Shown: positions 35,094-43,186 of the stretch, one piece after another
Position numbering within the stretch: position 1 is the stretch's first letter
How the letters are laid out: every line of letters begins with the position of its first letter
Source of the DNA: Candidatus Acidulidesulfobacter diazotrophicus
GTDB lineage: Bacteria > SZUA-79 > Acidulodesulfobacterales > Acidulodesulfobacteraceae
Assembly: GCA_004195025.1 (NCBI GenBank)
Contig: SGBB01000017.1
Coordinates: 1 to 47,036 of the forward strand
Direction of reading: 5' to 3'
DNA: 47,036 bases
Notes under the pieces: model-generated
What the model was told of the DNA's origin: nothing
Database searches by the model: none
The model's input: the letters and a program-made list of their open reading frames with translations, nothing else
Translations under genes and position numbers: made by a program

Positions 35094-36389
35094 GTGGAAG
35101 AGAATGCAGGAAATACAGAGAATACAGAAAATGCTAATTTAGCGCAAGTTCAAGATTTGTTGTTAATTGAAGAAATTTCTTCAATTAAAAGAAAAGTAAA
35201 AATAAAAATAGATGCAGAAAAAGTTAACAGTCTTCTTGAAAAAAAATTAAAAGAAACCGCAAAAAAGGCTACTATAAAAGGTTTTAGACCAGGGAAAGCC
35301 CCAATTTTAGTCATTAAAAAATTTTATGAAGCCGAGCTTTTAGAAGAAGTTAAAATGGATATTTTAAATGATGATTTTAAGAAATTAATAAGCGATAAAA
35401 ATATTATGCTTGCAGGAAATCCTTCAGTTAACAAAGAATTATCGGACGATACTTATGAAATAGGATTTGAAGTTTTGCCAAATATTTCAAGCGTTAATTT
35501 AGATTTAAAAATTAAAGAAATTAAAAAAAGAGAAATTACCGACAAAGTTTTAGAAGATGAAATTAATTTTTTGCTTGAAAGAATGGCAGAACCTGTCAAA
35601 TTAAATCCTGATGAAACTATTAACGATAAAGACCGGTATTTTGTAAATATTGATTATGTTACGGTAGATTCCGAAAATAATACGGTAGACAGCGCCAAAG
35701 ATTATTCTTTAAGCATTAATTCCGGCGCTGCGGATAAAGATTTAGAGTCTTCATTTACAGGGAAAAAGATAGATGACGGTTTTGAATTTATAGATACAGA
35801 AAAAGGCGTTACGATAAAAGGAATAATTAAGAATATTGAAAAGAAAGTTCTGCCTGCTTTAGATGATAACATACTTAAGAATTTTGGGGATTTTGAAAAT
35901 ATAGACGATTTTAAGAAAAAATTAAAGGAAGAGATTGAAAATTATGAAGAAAAAAAACAAAAGCAGGCGCTCAAAGAAGCAATAACCCAAGAGTTAATTA
36001 AAAATAACCCTATAGAGATACCTGAAAGCATGATAGAAGAGGATGCGAAGGCGAGATTTGATAATTTAATGAAAGACGAAAAATATAAAAATGCCAATGA
36101 TAACGATAAGCAAAAAAAAGACATATTTAATATACTTAAAGTTATGGCAAAAAAAGATATTATTTCTTTTCTTTTAATAGAAAATATAGCAAAACTTGAA
36201 AAAATTAAGGTTGACGATAAAGATATAGAAAACTTTTACCTTCAGACATCTAAAGAATCAGGGTTAGAATTTGAGGAAGTCAAAAAATTATATGCAAATG
36301 ACAAAGATAATTATGAAAATCTAAAAAATCATATGCTTGAAGAAAAGATATTTGATTTTATTATTGCAAATAAATTATCTTATGTATAA
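35094..36389 (+). CDS. tig: Trigger factor
   Basis: Ribosome-bound chaperone and peptidyl-prolyl isomerase. The ribosome-binding region includes KGFRPGKAP, close to the GFRxGK signature, near residue 62; an FKBP-like domain follows (about 175-260), then a helical C-terminal chaperone domain (EEKKQKQALKEAI onwards). 431 residues, normal. The GTG start is supported by GGAGG eight bases upstream. The gene is followed by clpP and clpX, the usual tig-clpP-clpX order. The first 25 residues are rich in Asn, Glu and Thr. Confidence 0.95.
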   Translation: MEENAGNTENTENANLAQVQDLLLIEEISSIKRKVKIKIDAEKVNSLLEKKLKETAKKATIKGFRPGKAPILVIKKFYEAELLEEVKMDILNDDFKKLISDKNIMLAGNPSVNKELSDDTYEIGFEVLPNISSVNLDLKIKEIKKREITDKVLEDEINFLLERMAEPVKLNPDETINDKDRYFVNIDYVTVDSENNTVDSAKDYSLSINSGAADKDLESSFTGKKIDDGFEFIDTEKGVTIKGIIKNIEKKVLPALDDNILKNFGDFENIDDFKKKLKEEIENYEEKKQKQALKEAITQELIKNNPIEIPESMIEEDAKARFDNLMKDEKYKNANDNDKQKKDIFNILKVMAKKDIISFLLIENIAKLEKIKVDDKDIENFYLQTSKESGLEFEEVKKLYANDKDNYENLKNHMLEEKIFDFIIANKLSYV

Positions 36390-36561
36390 GATATAGATAT
36401 ATTAATATATTATATACAGTATAAATATAATATGTTTGTTTGGTATAAAATTCTTTTTTTATTAAAGTAAAAGTATAGGATTATATAGATATATTATATA
36501 TAATATATCTATATAATATAATTTGTATAATTTAAAAAAAATTAATCAGGAGATAAAAGGC

Positions 36562-37191
36562 ATGTCATTGATTCCAATGGTTGTTGAACAGACACACAGG
36601 GGCGAAAGGGCTTATGATATATATTCACGATTATTAAAAGACAGGATTATTTTTATAGGCGAAGCAATTGACGATACATTTGCAAATCTTATAATAGCCC
36701 AGCTTTTATTTTTAGAATCCGAAGATCCTGAAAAAGATATAAGTATTTATATTAATTCACCGGGCGGCGTTATAACTTCAGGACTTGCTATATACGATAC
36801 TATGCAATATATCAGACCTGATGTTTCAACTCTTTGCATGGGACAAGCCGCAAGTATGGGGGCAGTATTGCTTGCTGCGGGAACAAAAGGGAAAAGATTT
36901 GCTTTACCTCATGCAAGAATAATGATACATCAGCCTTCAGGAGGATTTCAGGGGCAGGCTACCGATATTGATATACAGGCGCGTGAAATTTTAAGAATGA
37001 GAGAAGAATTAAACTCTATTCTGTCTTTTCATACTTCGCAGTCTATTGAAAAAATTAAGGAAGATGCCGAAAGAGATTTCTATATGAGCGGTACGCAGAG
37101 CGTGGAATACGGCATTATAGATAAAGTTGTCGAAAAAAAGGATATAAATAAGGATAAAATTAAAGAAATAAATAGCAAAGATAAAAAATAA
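36562..37191 (+). CDS. clpP: ATP-dependent Clp protease proteolytic subunit
   Basis: ClpP forms the two-ring serine protease that works with ClpX. The catalytic triad is complete: Ser98 in GQAASMG, His123 in MIHQPSGG and Asp172 in ERDFYMSG, numbered from [14 protein letters not shown] at 36523 is in frame, but AGGAG at 36548-36552, nine bases before ATG 36562, and the usual family start both favour 36562 (209 residues). The C-terminal 20 residues are Lys/Asp/Ile-rich. clpX follows after 13 bases. Confidence 0.97.
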   Translation: MSLIPMVVEQTHRGERAYDIYSRLLKDRIIFIGEAIDDTFANLIIAQLLFLESEDPEKDISIYINSPGGVITSGLAIYDTMQYIRPDVSTLCMGQAASMGAVLLAAGTKGKRFALPHARIMIHQPSGGFQGQATDIDIQAREILRMREELNSILSFHTSQSIEKIKEDAERDFYMSGTQSVEYGIIDKVVEKKDINKDKIKEINSKDKK

Positions 37192-37204
37192 AGAGGTAAT
37201 TAAA

Positions 37205-38542
37205 ATGGCTAAAAAAAATAGTAACGATGATAGCAGCGGGAGAGAATTATACTGTTCTTTTTGCGGAAAATCGCAGGACGAGGTTAAAAAACTTATAGCG
37301 GGTCCATCGGTTTATATATGCGATGAATGCATTGAATTATGCAATGATATTATTTCTGAAGAAATTCATGAACCTGCTGAAGTTAAATCAAAAGATAAAG
37401 AACGGATTTATAAGCCAGTTGAAATTAAAGATTTTTTAGACCAGTATGTGATAGGGCAGGAAAGAGCCAAGAAGATACTTTCGGTCGCCGTATATAATCA
37501 TTATAAAAGAATTGAATATAATGATGCATTGAAAAAAAATAAAGGCTTAAAAGAGCCAAAAGATAAAAATCCGCTTCAAGATGTTGAAATGCAAAAAAGC
37601 AATATTTTGTTAATAGGTCCCACCGGAAGCGGTAAAACATTATTAGCCGAAACTCTCGCAAGAATGTTTGAACTCCCCTTTGCGATTGCCGATGCAACAA
37701 GTTTAACTGAAGCAGGTTATGTAGGCGAAGATGTAGAAAGCATTATTTTATCGCTTCTTCAGAATGCCGATTATGATGTTGAAAGAGCTCAAAAAGGCAT
37801 AATATATATAGATGAAATTGATAAAATAGCAAAAAAATCCGATAATGTTTCTATTACAAGAGACGTCTCAGGAGAAGGTGTTCAGCAGGCTCTTTTAAAA
37901 ATTATAGAAGGCACAATTGCCAATGTGCCGCCAAAAGGCGGAAGAAAACATCCGCATCAGGAATTTTTAAGAATAGACACAAGTAATATTCTTTTTATAT
38001 GCGGAGGAGCTTTTACGGGTCTTGATAAGATAATTGAAAAAAGAATGAATTCACAGCCTATAGGATTTACAGTAAGCGCAAAAAGAGAAAAACAAACATA
38101 TTCTTATGATATTATTAAGAAAGTTGAAGCAAGAGATTTACTAAGATTCGGTCTTATACCTGAATTTATCGGCAGACTTCCGGTTATAGCCGCATTAGAA
38201 GAACTTGACGAAAAAGCGCTTGTAGAAATTTTAACAAAACCTAAGAATGCTTTAATAAAACAGTATCAAAAACTCTTTGATATGGAAAGTGTTAAGCTTA
38301 AATTTACGGATTCAGCTATTAAAGAAATTACTAAACAGGCGATCACTCACGGCTCAGGAGCAAGAGGTTTAAGGTCTATTCTTGAGTCTATTATGCTTGA
38401 TGTCATGTATGAAATACCGACCGATTCTTCTATTAAAGAATGTGTCATTAATGACGATGTAATATTAAATAATTCAATGCCGATTATTCTTTATGAAAAA
38501 GATATGGATTCAGATAGTAAAGCAGGGAGTGGCTCTAAATAA
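37205..38542 (+). CDS. clpX: Clp protease ATP-binding subunit ClpX
   Basis: AAA+ unfoldase that feeds ClpP. The N-terminal zinc domain has Cys17, Cys20, Cys39 and Cys42. Walker A is GPTGSGKT (138-145), Walker [20 protein letters not shown] and [12 protein letters not shown] (sensor/IGF region) and [11 protein letters not shown] are family marks. AGAGG precedes the start and the clpP stop is 13 bases upstream, so one transcript is likely. The end of the protein is slightly extended with Asp/Ser/Gly residues. 445 residues. Confidence 0.97.
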   Translation: MAKKNSNDDSSGRELYCSFCGKSQDEVKKLIAGPSVYICDECIELCNDIISEEIHEPAEVKSKDKERIYKPVEIKDFLDQYVIGQERAKKILSVAVYNHYKRIEYNDALKKNKGLKEPKDKNPLQDVEMQKSNILLIGPTGSGKTLLAETLARMFELPFAIADATSLTEAGYVGEDVESIILSLLQNADYDVERAQKGIIYIDEIDKIAKKSDNVSITRDVSGEGVQQALLKIIEGTIANVPPKGGRKHPHQEFLRIDTSNILFICGGAFTGLDKIIEKRMNSQPIGFTVSAKREKQTYSYDIIKKVEARDLLRFGLIPEFIGRLPVIAALEELDEKALVEILTKPKNALIKQYQKLFDMESVKLKFTDSAIKEITKQAITHGSGARGLRSILESIMLDVMYEIPTDSSIKECVINDDVILNNSMPIILYEKDMDSDSKAGSGSK

Positions 38543-38556
38543 AGGTAATTCTAACT

Positions 38557-38588
38557 AATATTATTATTATTTAAATAATAATAATATT
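38557..38588. repeat. 32-bp perfect AT-only palindrome after clpX
   Basis: The sequence around AATATTATTATTATTT is a perfect palindrome of 32 bases centred between 38572 and 38573, 14 bases after the clpX stop. With no GC pairs it is a weak terminator but could form a cruciform. Confidence 0.6.
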
Positions 38589-38662
38589 TAAATAATAATA
38601 ATAAGTTAAACGAATAATATTTATATAGTATAAAAAAAAATTTTATAAAATAAAGATTTTTA

Positions 38663-38691
38663 TTGACATATTTAGAATAAACATATATATA
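38663..38691 (+). promoter_or_regulatory. Sigma70-type promoter of the HU gene
   Basis: TTGACA at 38663-38668 and TATATA at 38686-38691, spaced by 17 bases, about 130 bases before the HU start. Confidence 0.55.
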
Positions 38692-38821
38692 TTAAATATA
38701 TTTATTAAAGTGCCGATGTTAAAGTATCTAAAAGAAAAACTATTTTACTTTAATAATTCAGTAATTTTAATAATGCAGTAAAATTAAATAAATCATTTTT
38801 TTATTACGAAGGAGGAATTTT

Positions 38822-39103
38822 ATGACAAAAGCTGAGTTGGTAGACGCAATTGCAAAGTCATCTAAACTTACAAAAGCTGACAGCGAAAAGGCATTAAATG
38901 CAACAGTTGAATCGGTTGTAGCCGCACTTAAAAAAGGCGACAGCGTTAGATTAGTCGGATTTGGAACTTTTGAAGTTGTTAAACGCGCAGCAAGAAAGGG
39001 CAGAAATCCTCAGACAGGCAAAGAAATTCAGATTAAAGCATCTAAATCGCCTAAGTTTAAGCCCGGCAAGACTTTTAAAGAAGCCGTCAATACGGGAAAA
39101 TAA
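38822..39103 (+). CDS. hup: HU-family DNA-binding protein
   Basis: A 93-residue histone-like protein of the HU/IHF family that bends DNA. MTKAELVDAIAKSSKLTKAD and VRLVGFGTFEVVKRAARKGR, with NPQTGKEI at the tip of the DNA-clasping arm, are diagnostic; the end FKPGKTFKEAVN is also conserved. GGAGG lies seven to eleven bases before the ATG. A near-consensus promoter is at 38663 and a likely terminator downstream, so the gene is probably a single unit. Its codon use, richer in GC than its neighbours, fits high expression. Confidence 0.96.
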   Translation: MTKAELVDAIAKSSKLTKADSEKALNATVESVVAALKKGDSVRLVGFGTFEVVKRAARKGRNPQTGKEIQIKASKSPKFKPGKTFKEAVNTGK

Positions 39104-39231
39104 ACTGAATTATAATTTTATGTGCAGATAATTTCTGATATTAATTTTATTTTTTAGTTTTTTTGGTGTAGATTCTTTAATAAACTTTAATAAAATAGTT
39201 TAAATTTATGATTAATAAGTTATAATTAAGC

Positions 39232-39290
39232 CCCCCTAATTCTTTTTTAAAAAGGTTTTTTTCAAAAAGAAAGGGGGTTTGTTTTATTGT
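39232..39290 (+). terminator. Probable intrinsic terminator after hup
   Basis: CCCCC with a following TTCTTTTT-rich strand (about 39233-39248) pairs with AAAAAGAAAGGGGG (about 39265-39278), followed by TTTGTTTTATTG. The loop is about 20 bases. Confidence 0.55.
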
Positions 39291-39441
39291 TTTATAATAT
39301 TTTATTTTATATTGCAACGAATTAAATAAGGGGTTTGTTTTACTGTTTTATAATATTTCATTTTATATTGCAACGAATTAAATAAGGGGTTTGTTTTACT
39401 GTTTTATAATATTTCATTTTATATTGCAACGAATTAAATAA
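39274..39441. repeat. 56-bp tandem repeat, three copies
   Basis: A 56-base unit beginning GGGGTTTGTTTT and ending GAATTAAATAA occurs at 39274-39329, 39330-39385 and 39386-39441; the last two copies are identical and the first differs at two places. It contains TATTGCAACGAATTAAATAA. It lies between hup and tRNA-Val and has no spacers. A variable-number repeat is the simplest reading. Confidence 0.9.
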
Positions 39442-39486
39442 AATGTTAAACTAATTAAGCTAAAAAATTTATGTATATTCCTTAAC

Positions 39487-39563
39487 GGGCGGATAGCTCA
39501 GCCGGTTAGAGCATCGGCTTTACAAGCCGAGGGTCGCAGGTTCGAACCCTGCTCCGCCTACCA
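39487..39563 (+). tRNA. tRNA-Val (anticodon UAC)
   Basis: Cloverleaf with acceptor GGGCGGA/TCCGCCT (first pair G-U), D arm GCTC...GAGC, anticodon stem TCGGC/GCCGA with loop TTTACAA giving UAC, variable loop, T arm GCAGG TTCGAAC CCTGC, and an encoded CCA end (39561-39563). It marks the left edge of the accessory region. Confidence 0.96.
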
Positions 39564-39589
39564 CACAAAGACGCAGTAAATAAGCACTT

Positions 39590-39720
39590 TCCTTAATTCT
39601 TCCATAGAAACTGTCAATAGTATTTCAATGCCAAGTAATTCTGGATGACCGCTTCGCTCTCGTTATACACTAGAGCGAAGCGGTCATCCAGAAAATAAAT
39701 TTCTATGGAAGGATTAAGGA
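39590..39720. mobile_element. 131-bp MITE-like element with terminal inverted repeats
   Basis: Left end TCCTTAATTCTTCCATAGAAA (39590-39610) is the complement of the right end (39700-39720) with one mismatch. Inside, TTCTGGATGACCGCTTCGCT continuing to 39660 forms a perfect 22-bp inverted repeat with 39672-39693 around 11 bases. Part of it (39672-39712) recurs inverted at 4803-4843, so it is mobile or was copied. No transposase is encoded. It starts 27 bases after tRNA-Val. Confidence 0.7.
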
Positions 39721-39730
39721 ATAAATTTTA

Positions 39731-39756
39731 TTATTATAACTTTTATGTTATAATAA
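39731..39756. promoter_or_regulatory. Palindromic operator-like site before the HigB remnant
   Basis: TTATTATAAC (39731-39740) and GTTATAATAA (39747-39756) are perfect inverted arms around six bases, ending three bases before the ATG at 39760. Toxin-antitoxin operons are commonly autoregulated from such a palindrome; the arms also contain TATAAC and TATAAT -10-like hexamers. Confidence 0.5.
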
Positions 39757-39759
39757 TTT

Positions 39760-40121
39760 ATGGAATGGTTAGTCGAATTATATCGCGATAAAAACGGCAG
39801 GGAACCTGTAGCCGAGTTTTTAGATTCCCTGCCCGAAAAGGCAAGGCCAAAACCGTTAGGCTATTAAGTCTCTTAACTCAATACGGTGTGCTCTTAAAGG
39901 AACCATATACGAAACAGATAAAAGGTAAAATAAGGGAATTAAGAATTTCCGAACATACCGCCGAAGTAAGAGTGCTATATTTCACATTTACGAATAAAAA
40001 ATTCATACTGCTTCACGGCTTTATCAAGAAGAACGGGAAAACTCCGGTAAGGGAAATCGATGTCGCGGTAAAAAGGATGAACGATTTTATTGAATGCTCT
40101 GGAGGAAAAGATGAAAAATAG
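39760..40121 (+). pseudogene. HigB/RelE-like (Gp49 family) toxin, frameshifted
   Basis: ATG 39760 opens MEWLVELYRDKNGREPVAEF and LDSLPEKAR, then runs out at a TAA near 39866. From about 39852 another frame continues exactly where the family should: RLLSLLTQYGVLLKEPYTKQ, IKGKIRELRISEHTAEVRVL, YFTFTNKKFILLHGFIKKNG. One missing base near 39841-39855 (AGG-CC where AGGGCC would restore the frame) explains the break. Restored length would be about 120 residues, normal for phage-derived HigB-type mRNA interferases. A sequencing error is possible, but the partner antitoxin is also broken, which speaks for real decay. Confidence 0.75.
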
Positions 40122-40275
40122 AACCTTAAAAAACTACATAGACGAACAGATGAAAGACCCTGGCTTTAAAACGGCTTGGCATGAACTCGATACCGAATTT
40201 GAGCTTATGGAAAGCATGATTAAAGCAAGAAAAAAAGCTGAACTTACCCCGCTTATAACTGTTGTGAATCAGTGA
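40111..40275 (+). pseudogene. HigA-like antitoxin, truncated before its HTH domain
   Basis: GGAGG five bases before ATG 40111 starts MKNRTLKNYIDEQMKDPGFK, then AWHELDTEFELMESMIKARK, the usual N-terminal arm of HigA-type antitoxins. At KKAELT the family should continue into a Cro/CI helix-turn-helix (QEELA...), but here the frame reads PLITVVNQ and stops at residue 54. The rest of the HTH is not visible in any frame downstream, so this is a recombination or deletion breakpoint rather than a simple frameshift. It overlaps the end of the HigB remnant. Confidence 0.7.
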
Positions 40276-40425
40276 ATTATTTATATTTATATATTATATA
40301 TATAGTATATATCTATATTTAAAGTATATTAAATAGTTCACAAATGTATGTGAATTATTGTGAATTATTTAAAAAATGACATTAAATCCCTTATAGATAC
40401 TATATTTTGTGTTGTGAAAGATTTA
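40262..40425. repeat. TTCACA/TGTGAA repeat cluster, left copy
   Basis: Contains GTGAATCAGTGAATTATTT, AATAGTTCACAAATG, TGTGAATTATTGTGAATTAT and AAATCCCTTATAGATACTAT. The order of a TTCACAAA motif and an AAAxCCCTTATA-ATA-CTATAT block is shared with 45497-45668. The first element is immediately after the truncated HigA-like gene. Confidence 0.55.
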
Positions 40426-40444
40426 ATTTTAATTAAAAAAAGCG

Positions 40445-40496
40445 GACAGCCAAAAAGAAAAATCCAAACCTTTTCTTTTGGCCGTCTAATTGGGTT
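40445..40496 (+). terminator. Terminator-like hairpin
   Basis: GACAGCCAAAAAGAAAA pairs with TTTTCTTTTGGCCGTC (about 40445-40461 and 40481-40496) with one bulge and one mismatch; TTGGGTTTTTT follows. A similar GCCAAAAAGAAAAG stem is found after the PemK/MazF gene at 44466. Confidence 0.5.
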
Positions 40497-40524
40497 TTTT
40501 CGGAAGTTGCAGGGCTATACCTAA

Positions 40525-40926
40525 AATGGAATTAGTTCCAAATTTGGTAATCCAATTTTATATTGTGCATCAATCTTTAATTCAGGCGTTTTAAAATCAT
40601 TAGGCTTTCTCTTGGCTATCTTGCTAATTTCTAATTTGCCGTTATTAATCCTTCTTGAGTCTATCGGCACAGGTCTTGGAATATTTATCGTTATGGATAT
40701 TACAAGGCTCGGTTCGTATGCTATGGGCGATATTTTAACCGCAGGAGCGATAGGCGCTTATGTCGGTATAGAAAATATTGTTATTATTTCAATACTTGCT
40801 ATAATATTAGGTAAGATAATAACTTATTTTGCCGCACGGTTGGACGGTATTTGCGATAAAAGTAAGGTAAAAGAATTTAATATGGCTTTTGTGCCTGTAT
40901 TGTTTTTGGCAACGGTGGGCGGGTGA
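40525..40926 (+). pseudogene. Membrane protein remnant resembling a prepilin peptidase
   Basis: An open frame runs from after a TAA at 40522-40524 to 40926, without a convincing start (possible TTG at 40612). It encodes hydrophobic segments and AMGDILTAGAIGAYVG followed by IIISILAIILGK-like helices and MAFVPVLFLATVGG. This pattern resembles the C-terminal half of type IV prepilin (A24) peptidases, in which a GxGD aspartate and a PFGPFL-like end are conserved. The N-terminal Asp half is missing. It then ends abruptly in sequence coding for an unrelated TPR fragment. I call it a remnant; the family match is tentative. Confidence 0.4.
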
Positions 40927-41203
40927 TTATTTAAATCTCGGACGCAGTTATATATTCGTAAAAAAATATTCTACTGCCAAAAAATACATTCTTAAAAGCA
41001 TTTCAATGGAGAAAAAAATCGGCAATAAAAAGTGGATTGGTGACGGATTTGATTATCTCGGCAGACTTTATAGGAACGAAAAAGACAATAAAAAAGCTCT
41101 TTTATATTACGGCAGAGCCTACGATATGTTTAAAATCAGCGGAGATACTTCCGGTATGCGGGATTGTCTTTTTATGATAAATAAAATTAAAAATAAAAAC
41201 TAA
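40919..41203 (+). pseudogene. TPR-repeat protein fragment
   Basis: Frame coding YLNLGRSYIFVKKYSTAKKY, ILKSISMEKKIGNKKWIGDG, FDYLGRLYRNEKDNKKALLY and YGRAYDMFKISGDTSGM: two to three tetratricopeptide repeats with the usual G-Y-A-P spacing. There is no start codon of its own except an upstream ATG (40889) inside the preceding membrane-protein remnant, so the 5' part has been lost. The two remnants are joined within a few bases, which marks a deletion junction. Parent protein unknown. Confidence 0.5.
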
Positions 41204-41214
41204 AATGAGGTGAT

Positions 41215-41280
41215 ATGACTATGATTAAAGATAAACTTAAGGAAAACAAAAAATTATTATGGATATTCAAAAAACATTAG
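41215..41280 (+). CDS. Possible 21-residue peptide
   Basis: GAGGTG just before ATG 41215 is the best ribosome site in this stretch. It encodes MTMIKDKLKENKKLLWIFKK plus His. Its 3' end overlaps the next small ORF (ATG 41259) in another frame, so it may act as a leader peptide or be the 5' part of a frameshifted gene. Low certainty. Confidence 0.3.
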   Translation: MTMIKDKLKENKKLLWIFKKH

Positions 41281-41408
41281 AAAAATACGATAAAAAAGAT
41301 TTAAGCGAAAAAGAAGCTAAATCTTTCAAAAAAGATTTAATGCTGATCCCTCACTTTAATATTTCAAAGAAAAAATTAAATAAATCTGTTAAAATAATTA
41401 AAAAATAA
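41259..41408 (+). CDS. Possible 49-residue Lys-rich protein
   Basis: ATG 41259 to TAA 41408 encodes a basic, probably helical small protein (MDIQKTLEKYDKKDLSEKEA then KSFKKDLMLIPHFNISKKKL). It starts inside the 21-residue ORF and ends 12 bases before the 263-residue gene, which suggests a linked unit. No family recognised. Confidence 0.4.
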   Translation: MDIQKTLEKYDKKDLSEKEAKSFKKDLMLIPHFNISKKKLNKSVKIIKK

Positions 41409-41420
41409 ATTATAATAAAA

Positions 41421-42212
41421 ATGAGTAAAGAATATATAGCTAATAGAATAATAACTGTAATTAAAGAGGATCTTAATAATGGAGATATATTAGACGGCAT
41501 ATATCATTCTTTGGCTTATGATTTTTATTATAATTTTAAATATGACACTTATTTGATAGACGCAGGTTATGATATATCGGAATATCCTAAGGATACTAAA
41601 CAACATTTTAAATTAGAAGACTACAAAACAGTCGGTGATTTTCTTAAAGAATATACAGGCAATACCGTCGCAACATATATAAGCGGAAACGGAATATCAG
41701 CAGAAACATACGAAGATGATATAGAAGAACAGTTAGATAATGCTATATCTCATATTATTAATGATATTTTTGCCGAGTATAAAATTAATAAAGAAGAAGA
41801 AGATAGTGTTAGAGATGATATTTATGATAAATTAATTGAGAATAATCTATCTGGCATTGCAATTTTAGAAACAATAGTAAAGACGTCTTCTTTTAAAGAT
41901 ATGATATTAAAACACAAAGATATAGCCGATAATATTTATAAAACAAGATTAGATGAGGAATCTGAAAAAGAAGAAATAATAATAAATAACAATAAAATAT
42001 CTCAATCTATTTGTAATGATTTTTTATTATTTAAAGATAAGACAGAAAAGTTTACAAGCGAAGATATTGCTGATTTAAAAATGATAATAAAAAGTCTTAA
42101 ACTAAAATTCGGAGAAAAAAATATAAAAATATTTATAGAATCAGATTATTTTAAAAAAAATGTAAGCAATTCTTTGTTTGATAGATTTCAATTAATAGTT
42201 AGGACATTATAA
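41421..42212 (+). CDS. Hypothetical protein, 263 residues
   Basis: I do not recognise this protein. It is acidic, soluble and mostly helical by composition, without signal peptide or membrane segment. The first part (MSKEYIANRIITVIKEDLNN to TYISGNGISAE) is followed by a Glu/Asp-rich helical region and a Lys/Ile-rich end. No Cys cluster or nucleotide-binding motif is visible. It is preceded by two overlapping tiny ORFs and stands alone between remnants, in a region of toxin-antitoxin genes, so a defence or accessory role is possible but not shown. The start has no clear ribosome site. Confidence 0.65.
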   Translation: MSKEYIANRIITVIKEDLNNGDILDGIYHSLAYDFYYNFKYDTYLIDAGYDISEYPKDTKQHFKLEDYKTVGDFLKEYTGNTVATYISGNGISAETYEDDIEEQLDNAISHIINDIFAEYKINKEEEDSVRDDIYDKLIENNLSGIAILETIVKTSSFKDMILKHKDIADNIYKTRLDEESEKEEIIINNNKISQSICNDFLLFKDKTEKFTSEDIADLKMIIKSLKLKFGEKNIKIFIESDYFKKNVSNSLFDRFQLIVRTL

Positions 42213-42409
42213 AAAACAATAAAATTAACACCCTGCAAAGTCTTATATAATAAGGCTTTACAGACAACACGCCTTAAAACGCATTACAGAGCGTTTAAAC
42301 GGCTTATTTAAAAAGGTAATAGAAAAACCATTAACAGTATAATTAAAGGCTTCTGTTTTTAACGGGATAAAGGGGAAATAACAAAATAAAACATAAGTGA
42401 GATTAATTA
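42213..42409. other. Structured non-coding stretch after the 263-residue gene
   Basis: AAAGTCTTAT (42238-42247) pairs with ATAAGGCTTT around three bases, and GCC-TTAAAACGC (about 42279-42290) with GCGTTTAAACGGC around eight bases. They form two strong hairpins in series but lack T-runs. No gene is seen. Confidence 0.35.
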
Positions 42410-42487
42410 TGAAAAATATATTAAAAATATCCATAATTGCTTTTATCGTCTTTTCTGCAAATATAGTTTATCAATTGAAAAAGTGAA
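42410..42487 (+). pseudogene. Signal-peptide-only ORF, truncated gene start
   Basis: ATG 42410 encodes MKNILKISIIAFIVFSANIV and a few more residues before TGA. It is a perfect secretory signal sequence with nothing after it. The sequence changes to GC-richer DNA at the stop, so the mature part of the gene has probably been replaced. Confidence 0.4.
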
Positions 42488-42500
42488 ATCCTTTCCCGGG

Positions 42501-42690
42501 TTATGTTCTTGTCCCCCCCGCTCCTGCCGTTTTGATAATCTGCTCGCCTGCAGCATTCTGCCCCGCCTGAAGTTGAGTAAACTTTGGAGACAATAAATCC
42601 CATTGACGTTGAAGAGAAGGAAAATTAATCCCATTAGGAATTATCCTCTTTTTTTTTGTTCTTGTGGCACTATCAGGATGAGGAAGATGT
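42501..42690 (-). pseudogene. Fragment of an unknown gene, GC-richer
   Basis: On the minus strand the frame ending at 42501 reads INFPSLQRQWDLLSPKFTQL followed by QAGQNAAGEQIIKTAGAGG, protein-like and less AT-rich than anything nearby. It has no start before it meets the 3' end of the HEPN gene. It may be the tail of a foreign gene. Other overlapping frames are open here as well, so the assignment is weak. Confidence 0.3.
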
Positions 42691-42694
42691 GAAA

Positions 42695-43186
42695 TTATCT
42701 TTTAATATCTTTACTTTTATTTAGCCGGTTGTTTAAGTCTTTAGTAAAAGCGTCTTCCTCGTCTGGAGTCTGTTTTTGCTCAAGCAGATTTATCTTTGCT
42801 ATTACAAATGATTTAACTTTTTTTGCGATTAATATTGCTTCTTTTGTTTCTGTAACGGAAGGCATTTGAAAATCGTTATATTCGTCATAATCATTAGGAT
42901 ATCTGCTCCCTACGGCATATTCCGTCAATTTGCCAACGCCCAAATTTGATAATTCTTCAAATTCCGGATTTATTTTAGAACATTCTTTAATAATTTTATC
43001 AATATCATGAATCTGGAACTTTTGAATTTCTTGGTCATTGTAGATTAAAAAGGCTTTCAGCATTTTTTCAACGGCTTGCTGAGCATGAAAACAAATTATG
43101 TCTTTTGGCAGGTCATTATGTTTTAATACTTCCATATCATGATTAGCTTTATTTAACCACCCTTTAACTGTATTTATATTAACCAA
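42695..43186 (-). CDS. HEPN-domain protein of an MNT-HEPN pair
   Basis: A 163-residue helical protein of the PF05168-type HEPN group. The N-terminal WLNKANHDMEVLKHNDLPKD and the helix ICFHAQQAVEKMLKAFLIYN are diagnostic, followed by HDIDKIIKEC and the SRYPNDYDEYN segment. The RX4-6H RNase motif of toxic HEPN proteins is not visible (R is followed by YPNDYDEY), so RNase activity is doubtful. It overlaps the nucleotidyltransferase gene by 8 bases, the usual arrangement with MNT first. In this family the MNT protein modifies or silences its HEPN partner. The C-terminal 25 residues are charged. Confidence 0.85.
   Translation of the reverse strand: MVNINTVKGWLNKANHDMEVLKHNDLPKDIICFHAQQAVEKMLKAFLIYNDQEIQKFQIHDIDKIIKECSKINPEFEELSNLGVGKLTEYAVGSRYPNDYDEYNDFQMPSVTETKEAILIAKKVKSFVIAKINLLEQKQTPDEEDAFTKDLNNRLNKSKDIKR

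Noticed and set aside
36523-36561. TTG start for clpP thirteen codons upstream
   Set aside because: AGGAG at 36548-36552 directs the ATG at 36562, and the triad numbering then matches other ClpP.
39274-39441. 56-bp repeats as a CRISPR array
   Set aside because: The whole unit repeats, including what would be the spacer, so it is a tandem repeat.
42421-42634. Two overlapping minus-strand frames that begin MGFIV and MGLIF
   Set aside because: They conflict with each other and with the more protein-like third frame; none has a clear start signal.
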